Source: Lingula anatina (taxonomy: Eukaryota; Brachiopoda; Lingulata; Lingulida; Lingulidae). From it: DNA of 64,000 nucleotides. The stretch lies in the NCBI RefSeq assembly GCF_001039355.2, contig NW_019775291.1:989571-1053570 (forward strand), read 5' to 3'. Shown here piece after piece: positions 1-9,871 of this stretch; positions within the stretch are counted from its first letter, which is position 1, and every line of letters starts with the position of its first letter. A model generated the notes under the pieces. The model was given only the letters and a program-made list of their open reading frames with translations, was not told the DNA's origin and made no database searches. Position numbers and translations under genes: made by a program.

Positions 1-29
1 AAGAAGGATAGGTAGGAACAGCAGCATGT

Positions 30-235
30 ATAGGCAGTAAATAGGCACAATTTCTATCGCCTAGTACCATTTGAATTGACTACATGGCCAGCGAGAAATA
101 GGTACAGGACTACGTGAATTGACTATTAGGTCATTGGGAGATAGGTTCAAGAGTATGTGAAATGACTACCAGGTCGGCGGGAAATAGATACAGGACTATA
201 CGAATTGTCTACCAGGATAAGGGGAGAAATGTGGC
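30..235. repeat. Degenerate tandem repeat, about 43 bp unit, 4 to 5 copies
   Basis: The string GAATTGAC or a close variant recurs at 73, 116, 159 and 202, a constant 43 bp step. Copies share a GAAATAGGTACAGGACTA core with several substitutions each, so the array is old. No coding potential seen. Confidence 0.75.
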
Positions 236-503
236 TAGCTTTTAAGGCAAACTGATATGAATGGACCTGAGATCTTTTATTAAAAAAGGTCATGGCATTA
301 ATATGAAAAGCATTTGACAAAAACAACTATAGATAGTAGCAAAAAAATCTGCAATGAGTTTGTATGGATTTACTGTTTAAAATGATTTGGGTACATTATG
401 GACAGAGTAATCTGTAGTTGTATTACAATGACAACAAACTGTAATAGACTATAACTAACCATGCTTTCAGCTTACAATCAGCATGCTTTGAGTTCTGTTT
501 GTG

Positions 504-885
504 ACTTGTTATCTCCTGTCTAATGACGATATATCAGATATCTTAAGCAACTCAGCTCCTGACTAAAAAGAATATATTAGTTGTCTAAGTAACTTATCTT
601 CCATCAAATAAGAATATATCAGTTTTCGTAGCAACTCAGCTCCTGACTAAAAAGAATATATCTATCATCTTAGCAACATTCTATTTCTGTCTAAAGAGAA
701 AATATCAGTTGTCTTAAACTTATCTTCCATCTAATAAGAATATATCAGTTTTCATAGCAACTTAGCTCCAGATTAATAAGAATATATCTGTTGTCTTAGC
801 AACATGTCTTTTGTCTAAAGAGGAAATATCAGTTGTTTTAGCAACTTAACTTCTGTCTAATAAGAATATCAGTTGTCTTATTGTC
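504..885. repeat. Degenerate tandem repeat, about 42 bp unit, roughly 9 copies
   Basis: Alternating copies of an AGCAACTCAGCTCCTGACTA / AAGAATATATCAGTTGTC type unit. AGCAACTCAGC occurs at 546 and 630, two units (84 bp) apart, with diverged copies between. The unit length is close to that of the 43 bp array just upstream, but the sequences are different. Confidence 0.75.
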
Positions 886-3815
886 ATTGCATGAAGAAGT
901 CAACAATATTTGGTGCTTGTCTGTAGTGATGTTGACAGTATGATATACAACACAGTATAAAGAGAAACCTGGGACACCAGTTGTAAAAAACCTCTGAATT
1001 ATATAATTACATAATGTTTGGAGATGCAAACTGGATTCTGAGACAAAGTTTGCCTAACAAGGATCCTGTGGGTATCTTCATTATAAAATATCCTTGATGA
1101 GTTGTCAGGTATACATTAGCTAGATGGTCTGGTAAAGTTTGTAAAAAACAACTTCAAAATCCACAAATGTCTAGAGAACCTTGCCCCCAAATATGATAGC
1201 CTGTGCTCCTTTATATTTGCCCAGAAGTGGTTTTCATGCTATGCTCTGTGTTCTATCCTCCTTGGTGAAAGTGATCATACTTCATATATATCATGCTTGT
1301 AGTGACTGTGGTGCCCCAAGCCTGCAGGACGGAAGGCGCTATTTATTCATTTTATTGCATGGTAAATGTTTTTGTTAGAGTGAGTGACTATAATGTTCAT
1401 ATAAAAATTTGATTCACTAGAACTGTCGTCTTGCCATGGATGTATGAATTTTTTCTAAGAATTGATGATTGCAAAGTGTACCTTGAATTGTAAACTTTTG
1501 CATTTAATTCATCAGTTTTTTGACTGAGAGAATCTCTGGCAGAAAGGGGAGTATTATTGCATTAAATATATGATTGAATTAGTGTTGATGACTTCTGAAT
1601 TATTTGTCAGCAGTGCTGTCTTTCATGTCATGGTACAAAGGGAAGTCACATGTTTGCAGCATGGAATCATGGGAACTCCTGGCACTTCCTGTAGTGAAAA
1701 TTAACACCATTTATTGAAGTTTATATTATATTGGAATCCCCAACAACATAACTGTGGTCAAAGCATCTCCTGGCCAGTTTTATTTTTGTGATAGCTACCC
1801 TCTCTACATTTAGCATATCATTTTACAGTGGTCAAAGCAGGCCTCTGCTGTAGTCTCTAAGTGTTACACAGTGTTTTTTATAGTTCAGTGCCTGATTTCT
1901 CTGTTCTATTGCTGTGTGAATAGGATAAAGTTGGAGAAAAAGATTGGCATTGCACAAGGAATGCTGCTCTTGAATGTTTACTTATGTTACTTAATGATTA
2001 AAAATTTTTATTGGCAGTTCATATCTTTATGTCTGGTGCATGTACTATCCTGTCAGGGCATGGAGCTGATTATAATATTTCAATGAGCTGATTATAATAT
2101 TACAATGAGCTGAGAACAGTGGGGAGAGGTTGCTGTCTGGCATTACCCTGAAATATTAGCATAATTAAATGTCAAGCAGCAGCAAATACCCTTGACCCTA
2201 AAATTTACCCTATATTTTGTCTGTTTTATATTGCGAGAAGTTTTCTTCTTATTTTTGATTTATGTGGTGCACAATTTTGTTTGGTGAAAAATTTGGTCTT
2301 TAAGGTGTGACAGTGAGAAAACCTTTGAAGGCCTTTGAAGTGCAAATAGTGTTTTTGAAATTATAGAATTGTAATTGTATTTTATCTGTAGCATTGTTTA
2401 CTTATATAAACGGGTTGAACAGTTCAATCAGTACCACATGTAGATAAAGATCTGATGGAGGTGTGAAGAAAAGAAGCATGATGGTGCTGAGGTTTCCCCT
2501 TTTAAGTATATATGTTATATTATTGCAATCTCCACGAGTTTCCAAAATTCATTAAAAAAATTTTGAACAGCCCTTTGAACTGGACATTTCTTCAACTTTC
2601 AAAATTTTCTTTCGTACATGTATTTAACAGTTTTCTCGTAATCCAACATTTTTGTGTCTAACTTTGTTCAGTTAGACTTCTTTCCATAGTTAGTATGGAG
2701 TGTTTTTTTAAAAAGGCCTATTTGGTCTTTTTTAGTTCTGGTCGTAATGTTTAAATCCCAATAATATTTTTAACAAGTCATTCAAGTGCAATGTTAAAGT
2801 ATACCAGTTTTACATTTGTATTTTATTTATTCTGACAGCCCATATCGCTTTGTGCTACTGCTATTATGTCCTAAATGAGAGATTTTATGTGACAAGTTTC
2901 ACAATCATTGATACCGTGTTTTTACAATACTCATGCATGTAGACTTTAGACAGAATGTAGCTTGAATTGTGATTTACGGCAAGGATTCTGAAGGTGTTCA
3001 TTCTACTTCTGTACCTATTCACCTAAAGGCATGTTAATATTGCATATAATAGTAGTCTACTAGATTTGAAAGGGGTGTTACCCTGTTGCCTTTATGGTAT
3101 TATTTTCACTAAGTATGATAAATAATATTACTCCCATTTTGTTGGATTTGTAAATAAAATTTAACTCCATTATCTTTGTCTTTTATTCTGCTCCCATAGT
3201 TTTCATTATTGTTTTAATAAATTGTAACCAAACTGAACCCCAGTTGGAGTAAACAATCAAGTACAGTAATGGCTCGATTATTTCCATGGGAAAACTTATT
3301 AATTTTACAGATACAATACTTTTTAAGTCATAAATTCTTGGAATTAGAACATTGCTGTTGATTGGTAGCACAAAACTGAAAAACAGGCTACCTTATAGTT
3401 CTTTTCTCTACAAAGAAAAGCACCACAGATACTTACCAGAGACACAATTTTTATGACTCCAAAATTGTCCGTTATTTTCCCACGTTAAAATTGTTTCCAC
3501 TTTCAGACACATCTTTTCAAGGAAGTTGAGTATTCTCATCAGTGTGGCAAAAATACAATTTCAACTTTTCAAAAACAATACAGAATGAATGAAATATAAT
3601 TTCATTTCATGCAGAAATGTGATATGAATAAGAAAATATTAAATAGATTTTTACTGCCATGATTTTTAGTTCAAAACACAATGCCGGAACTAAGACTTCT
3701 GTTGTCTTTTGTATTGGGCCATTTGCTTTAACTATCACTGCCTTAATCTAGTTGAAGATTACATTTTGTAATCTGTAAGGTATGGTTTTAAGAAATTCAT
3801 TGAAAAATATGGAGC

Positions 3816-3818
<3 letters not shown>

Positions 3819-3848
<30 letters not shown>
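3819..3848. repeat. Poly-T tract (30 T)
   Basis: Uninterrupted T homopolymer. No target-site duplication or retroelement body was seen next to it. Confidence 0.9.
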
Positions 3849-3850
<2 letters not shown>

Positions 3851-3955
3851 ATTATGGTATACTGGTTTGATAGTCGAGTTTGGTTATTAGACTGTTTTAC
3901 ACGGTTTGTTAACTAATCAAGGTGACAGTTCAGCGCGAGTGGGATGCTTCACAGC

Positions 3956-3988
3956 TAGGATCCAAAGATAATTATTTTTGGATCCTAG
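3956..3988. mobile_element. 33-bp palindromic mini-element with 8-bp flanking duplication
   Basis: The segment starts TAGGATCCAAA and ends TTTGGATCCTAG. It is its own reverse complement apart from one mismatched pair. It is flanked on both sides by the octamer TTCACAGC (3948-3955 and 3989-3996), the footprint expected of an 8-bp target-site duplication as made by hAT-type transposases. A related but decayed sequence lies at 52532-52560. The mobile-element reading is inference; a chance palindrome with flanking repeat is the alternative. Confidence 0.5.
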
Positions 3989-5018
3989 TTCACAGCAAGG
4001 ACATGCTTGGCAAATGCGTTACATATGTAACATCGGTGGCAAGGTAATTCCCCACTTAACGCGGTTTCCTTTCAGCTTCTCAGCTCGCGCTTTCAGTCAT
4101 GTAATTTTTATTTCACGGCGTTGCTGTTTGGCTTGTTTTCACCTTTGCAGAAGCAGTCAAAATAGTTTAAGGTTTGTTGAGGCGGCAAGCATAACCAGTT
4201 TTGGTTTTAATACCTAGTTAATGTGTAATAACTAAACAATTTGTAGGCCGGGGTTGGTAATAGTATTGGTAACTCTACCGTTTTCCTCAATTTTAGGCTT
4301 ACCACCCTAAATTACAATTTCTCAAGACCAGATGTGACGCATCTAAACTGGTAGTAATTGCATAAAAAGGACTAAAACTTTATCGAACTAGCGCTTGAAT
4401 AGATACAAAAGCTCTTGAAATGCGAATTATATTATATATACATGAGGTGCGACACAATTTAGCGAGGACTTTGGTATTAAATGTCTTGAAAGTTTGAAAC
4501 ACGGTGGAATGAGGGCTTGCCTTTGGTAAGAAACAAGCATTTTACGCCAAAAATTAAGGCAAGACCTCTCACTATCTCTGACCATTTAACTATTACAAAA
4601 ACAAAAATGATTGCTGACACACAAATTTTCCTGCTAGAGTGTTGGATACGACTACGCTTTTTCAAAGCAGATCTTACACCAGCAGTAGTACAGAATAAGT
4701 GGAACAGTGACTTTTAATTCATTCAAGATCTCTCTCTGTTCAGCCAATCTGCACTATCTAAGTACTAATAGGTCTGTTGTTTGGGGGTCAATAATAAGTT
4801 TTAAATAAATTCATATACTGAGTATTATATTGCTGAAAAACCATGGATTTTTGCAGATGATAAAATTTTCCTCTAAGATGTATTTTCACTAATGACACTA
4901 TTTAATGTTTTAACCCAGTAATGGAAGAAACTTGTATTTTTAGGTGATTTCCTGACCCCTTTCTGCAGGTGAGAAGTTTGGTCAAGTGTTGCTGACCACC
5001 CTCAGGAACATTTACAAG

Positions 5019-7703
5019 ATGGACACTGACAGGACTTTTGATGCTTCTTTTTCTTCTGACTGTGGCTCTAGTTGCTCTTGTTGTTCTTGTTCTGGGTGTG
5101 ACACTGACTCAGACACCTCCTGTAATGATGGCTCCTGTATTGTAGGTCCTAGCAGTGGAGGTAGAGCTAAGGGTACAGATGGAGAAATCACACCACTATG
5201 TGCAGTAGCTGCTGTTAGTAAAGACAGGGAGGATCAACAATATATGCATTCCACTAACAGCAAGTTTGAAAAAGGCACTGATGCTGCTGCTGATATGTTG
5301 AGAGTAATTGAAGAAGCTCACAGGAAGTTTGCAGAACGTTTCAGTGCAAAAACTGTAAAAGATTCCCATCTAGTGGTATCAACTACCTTTGTATTTCCAA
5401 GAGTTGTGGATTTGAATGAAGTACCTCAGTCAGAAATAAGTGGAGAATGTGTCAAGGAAAAATCAGACACCTTTATTATTGCAAATGATGATAGTTTAGT
5501 GCAAGGTGAAGGTAACTGCTCATCAGAACCTCTTGATCGTAGTTCTGATAGTTTTAAGGAAAACCTAAAGCCATCTCTGCCATTAGACACATCTAGTGAA
5601 AGTAATAGTAATGTCTTTATGGGAGCTGACCAAAGTCTGCTGGAGGTCTCATGTCAGAATGTTGGCAGCACCCCGTGTGATGTGGAAACCCCTGGGAAGA
5701 CCTTTGATTTGATGGACATGGAGTCTGGATATCCTTTCTCCTGTGCTGAAGTTACTGAGGGGGAAAAAAGCCTTCAACTAGCAACCAGTGAGGAGATTAA
5801 TATTTGTATAGAGTCAGATGGTTACAGTGTAAAATGTAAGGATTTGGACATTGTTAAGAAGAAAGAGCCCCAGTCAGCTACTACAGAGATAAATGGCCAT
5901 GGTTCTACAGTGACTGACATGCAGAATTCTGTTGTGAAAATGATAGGGAAGAAAAATATAGTTAACAAACAAAGTAGACCATCTGTGACTGCTGGTCAGC
6001 AGAGTGATTCATGTAAAGTTCTGAAGGTTGATAAATCACAGTATTATATGAAAAGAACTTCAACTGATGACTCTAAATGTGGCAGTGGCTCTGCTGAAAC
6101 TCCTACCTTTTCTCCAGAACATAACAAAGACAATGATATTCTTTTATTTAATGAAGAAAGTGACTTTATGAAACTTAGTAATGAAGAAGAAAAATCTAAA
6201 GTGGATTCTAGTGTGGTCTCTGCCCAGGGGGGTAACATCAGAGGGGAGTCGCCCTGCACTGCTGATGAAGCCCCTGACCCTGATATAGAAGTAGATAGTG
6301 AAAATTGTACAAACACGGACAAAAAATCAGATGCATCATTTAAATTAACTCTCACCCTCCCTAGGAAATCTGAAAGTAATGAAAGTTTGCCAAAAGGGGA
6401 AAAGAATAAAAAGGTAAATAATAAAGAAAAGATAGAAAATGACAAGAAAGTAAATAGTGTGGAAAATAAAGGTATAGGGCCCACTGGTGATTGTTGTGAT
6501 GGTGACACACCCACTGGTGATGGTTGTCATGTTGACATGGATACTGGTGATAGTTGTGATGGTGACAGAAGTTATCACTGCCCCAAGTCAGGGTGTGATA
6601 CTGTATTCTCAAAAAGACAATATTTGAGACAACACATGATTAAGCAACACAAAGTGGGCCAGAATACAATAGAATCCATTATGAAAGATTGGTTAAGTCA
6701 TCAGGATGCTTTCACCTGTAGAAATTGTTCCAGCAACTTTTTAAATTTCGAGGCCTTGGAAGACCACCACAAAGATTGTATTCGTCTGACATGCAAAGTA
6801 TGCAGAAAGACACTTATATCCCAAGCTGAACTAGATGATCACATGTTGGAGCATGGGGAAGATCAGATAGCATGCCAGGAGTGTGGAAAGGCATTTGCTA
6901 GTAAACATACCTGGTATATACATCAGAGAAGACATCTGGAGGTCAAGTCTCATAAGTGTCGTTACTGTGACATGACCTTTGCAAGGTCAGCTGAGCGAAC
7001 CGTGCACGAAAACAGAATTCACATTGGGATGAAGAAATATTTGTGCTCTGAATGTGGAAAACGTTTCTGCACCAGGAAAGAACTGGTGGTTCATGGCTAC
7101 ATACACACGGGAGAACGGCCACATAAGTGTTCTTACTGTCAGATGGGGTACGCCACTGCTTCAGCTAAAACCATTCACGAGAGAACACACACAGGGGAGA
7201 GACCTTTCAAATGTAAGATATGTCCCAGTAATTACATGTCTTCATCTGATCTGAGCAAACATATGAAAAGAGCCCATGATCCTTCAAAACCTGCTAAAAA
7301 GCCCAGGAAGAGAAAGAGAACAAATCAGGAATCTATTGATAAAGAAATAAAACCTGCTAAAAGGTCAAAGAAGAAAAAAAGAGAGGATGAAAATTCAGTA
7401 GATAAAGAAACAGAACACGGTGATATGGGGAACAAAAAGATGAGACAAAGATCTAAACCATCTAAAGACAAAACTAAAAAGAAGAAAAAAGAGCGAAAAA
7501 GGGAAAAGAAGGATCTTGTCGATGATGTTGTATCAAGTGTTATCAGAGTAGCTAAGAGAGGCAAGATTAAGCCATCTTTACAGGTTAAGTTACCCACCTT
7601 GAAGAAAAAGAAGAGCAAGAAAACTGACACAGTAGCTGGTGTCACAGAGACCTGTGTAGAAGCAGGTGTGACAGATGTGTTAGAGAAGCTCAGTCACATC
7701 TAA
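5019..7703 (+). CDS. C2H2 zinc-finger protein, 894 aa, single coding exon
   Basis: Likely nuclear DNA-binding regulator; the orthologue is not recognised. I start at the ATG at 5019; the frame is open to a TTG at 4986 but has no ATG before 5019. Residues 8-40 are Ser/Cys/Asp-rich with eight cysteines. Residues 40-500 are acidic and Ser/Thr-rich, probably disordered. A TGD-x-CDGD type repeat lies just before the fingers. Eight zinc fingers span about 519-753. The first has a CX4C-like spacing (CPKSGC), the second ends HX3C (C2HC), and fingers 6-8 are joined by HTGERP-type linkers typical of DNA binding. The tail after 753 is Lys-rich with several nuclear-localisation-like clusters. The first fingers use atypical linkers, so fingers 4-8 are the likeliest DNA readers. 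Confidence 0.9.
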   Translation: MDTDRTFDASFSSDCGSSCSCCSCSGCDTDSDTSCNDGSCIVGPSSGGRAKGTDGEITPLCAVAAVSKDREDQQYMHSTNSKFEKGTDAAADMLRVIEEAHRKFAERFSAKTVKDSHLVVSTTFVFPRVVDLNEVPQSEISGECVKEKSDTFIIANDDSLVQGEGNCSSEPLDRSSDSFKENLKPSLPLDTSSESNSNVFMGADQSLLEVSCQNVGSTPCDVETPGKTFDLMDMESGYPFSCAEVTEGEKSLQLATSEEINICIESDGYSVKCKDLDIVKKKEPQSATTEINGHGSTVTDMQNSVVKMIGKKNIVNKQSRPSVTAGQQSDSCKVLKVDKSQYYMKRTSTDDSKCGSGSAETPTFSPEHNKDNDILLFNEESDFMKLSNEEEKSKVDSSVVSAQGGNIRGESPCTADEAPDPDIEVDSENCTNTDKKSDASFKLTLTLPRKSESNESLPKGEKNKKVNNKEKIENDKKVNSVENKGIGPTGDCCDGDTPTGDGCHVDMDTGDSCDGDRSYHCPKSGCDTVFSKRQYLRQHMIKQHKVGQNTIESIMKDWLSHQDAFTCRNCSSNFLNFEALEDHHKDCIRLTCKVCRKTLISQAELDDHMLEHGEDQIACQECGKAFASKHTWYIHQRRHLEVKSHKCRYCDMTFARSAERTVHENRIHIGMKKYLCSECGKRFCTRKELVVHGYIHTGERPHKCSYCQMGYATASAKTIHERTHTGERPFKCKICPSNYMSSSDLSKHMKRAHDPSKPAKKPRKRKRTNQESIDKEIKPAKRSKKKKREDENSVDKETEHGDMGNKKMRQRSKPSKDKTKKKKKERKREKKDLVDDVVSSVIRVAKRGKIKPSLQVKLPTLKKKKSKKTDTVAGVTETCVEAGVTDVLEKLSHI

Positions 7704-7982
7704 CACATCCAGTGCTTCACCGTGCATCAGTAGATATGAGCTGTTGGTGCTTCATTTGAACTTTCTTGCTGGAAGGATGTTAGTTTGAAAGTTTACATGT
7801 ACTTTTTATTTCATAAAAGTTGTTCCAGAACATCAACACATGTTAAGACTTTCAAGTTATGCATTATTCATATCCTTTTAGTTTTTGATTTTCCCTTCAA
7901 GAAGGAAGTTCTGAAATGGGCTAAGCAGAGATTAGAGATGTGAGGAAACAGTTCAAGGAAGGCATTTTGAAGTTTTAGTTGA

Positions 7983-7988
7983 AATAAA
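7983..7988 (+). terminator. Candidate polyadenylation signal, zinc-finger gene
   Basis: AATAAA about 280 bases after the stop codon. Further AATAAA-like strings lie downstream, for example near 8233. Confidence 0.4.
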
Positions 7989-8287
7989 CATTTTTAAAAT
8001 GATGTCAGTTGTCAACTTGTAATGGGCCTTTATGGGTAGTATGGCATCTTATTTCTTAAACAATGTATCCCAGCTTGCTTCAAGATTACTACAAGTGCAA
8101 GTAGACGTAGTGTTCTTTGGTACTTCAGTCTGGGCAAAAAACTTAACAGTTGTGTGCATGAAAGTGCATCTTATGACAATAGGAATCTTGACTTTCTCTT
8201 AAATATTCGTGCCTCAGTTAAAGTTTCTTCTTTAATAAATTCCAAAAACAAGCAAAGAAAAAGAATGATTTAATCTCATGGTTATTA

Positions 8288-8293
8288 TTTATT
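8288..8293 (-). terminator. Candidate polyadenylation signal, RhoGEF gene
   Basis: TTTATT on the plus strand, AATAAA on the minus strand, about 1.6 kb after the distal stop codon. Which of several such strings is used cannot be told from sequence. Confidence 0.3.
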
Positions 8294-9871
8294 TACAATC
8301 TAAAACATAAAATGTATACTGGTACTTAATGATATTAATACAACAATAGATGTAGCCTTGCTGTTTCAGCTTACTGGATGTGAAATATCACTAAAACTTG
8401 AACACAATTGTAAAAGAAATCTCTTTGGCAAGGAAAGTTGCTTTCCAATTCTTTGTTTCAAAACGGACGGGTCCTTCAATAAAGTAATAAATACCTTTCA
8501 TTATATTCAAATAAATTAATTTCATTCTAACAGTATTAGTAAGCACAATAACATGAATAAGTGTAACCTGCAATAATTCTAATAATGTACAAATGGCTTC
8601 AAAGCATTCATGATCTGCCAGCATTTTTGAGAGAAATAAAGTTAATGTAGAGTACATGAGGGATTGAAGATCTATTCATAATATATACAAAAATTAGGTT
8701 ACCTTACATTTTGATTAATTAGTTATGGTAAAATATATTTACAAAGAAAGCACATCATTTATTTGTCAGTTTCTCAATTCGTGTCATAAAAATGAAGCAA
8801 ACGGGAACAAAGTCCAGAAAACATTGAGTATTGTTAGAACACAATTATGAAACTGCAGCACACTTTTTTTATTGCTGTAGTGTAATTAATAACATCTTAA
8901 ATATGTGACATTGTTCTTATTGTAAAAAAATGCTAGCATACCATAGTTGAGGTACATGTGAGTATGACTTAGCTTTCTCTGAAATGTCACCCTAGTATTG
9001 CCTAGTTCACATACAACACTATGGAGGGTCGTACTCTTCACATCATCTTTTATATTTACTTGCAGATTCCCCTCTCATTGGTATAAATAAAGACGTGAAA
9101 CATTTGGGTGCTAGCTCTCAGCCCCATCTGCTTAAAAAAGAATAAAAATAAATAAATGGAAAAAATTAACAAGCCTAACATCTTGCAATAAAATCTGTAG
9201 ATATTTCAATATATCAAGTTTTCAGGAATTCATCCTCATCCAAATAGTATCAAGCTGCTGAGGCCCCAGGCAAATAAAAAGGGAACAAAGTTTTACAAAC
9301 TTATTTTTCTGAAGATGTAATAAAAGTTTTTCAAACAGTTACTAGGGAACATGTTCCCCTCTTTCTTGTCAACCATTGCACTTAATTCATTGCTTGAACT
9401 GTCAAATACAATGTTTGTTTTTAAGGCAATTCATTAAAATCCTGCCAACTTGTTGGGTCTAAGACAATGACATTTTTGAACAGATTTTAAAAAATGCTCA
9501 TAGTTAGTGAACTGACTACAACTAACAGTCAGTTTGACAAAAAACGAAAGTTGCCTGATGTTCCATATAAAATGACATTACTCCAAGATCTACCTGATCC
9601 TGTGTACAGCACTGTGGTCGTTTGACCTATGTTCTAGAATTAAACCTGACAAAGAAATAAAAACAATTCTTTCCAAAACAAACTGACATATATAAATAAA
9701 CTGTATGTTAACTTTTGTTACTTAATAAACAATAGAAGCACCCAGTGCCTATTCCCATATAAACATGCTATTTTATAACAAAGATATTCTACCTCCTTAC
9801 ACATAGTAGAAGTAATTATGAGCTCATTTTGGCCTCTTGAACTTTGAGTCTCTAGCACAGGTGTGTGGAGA

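Larger units (their letters stand above)
886..5018. other. Non-coding stretch upstream of the zinc-finger gene
   Basis: All open frames here are short, lack recognisable domains and overlap in several frames, so I call no coding exon. It includes a 24 bp tandem duplication near 2060-2105 and a 30-base T run at 3819-3848. A TTCTGCAG just before 4969 could be a splice acceptor for the zinc-finger coding exon, with untranslated first exon(s) somewhere upstream, but I cannot place them. Confidence 0.5.
7704..9871. other. Shared 3' untranslated region of two converging genes
   Basis: Lies between the stop of the zinc-finger gene (+) and the stop of the RhoGEF gene (-). No coding exon seen. AATAAA-type signals occur on both strands, so the two transcripts probably end inside this stretch and may overlap. 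Confidence 0.6.

Noticed and set aside
4986-5018. Eleven-codon N-terminal extension of the zinc-finger protein
   Set aside because: It would start at TTG. The first ATG in frame is 5019.
6044-6612. Minus-strand frames opposite the zinc-finger gene
   Set aside because: Low-complexity mirror of an Asp/Ser/Lys-rich coding region; no domain.
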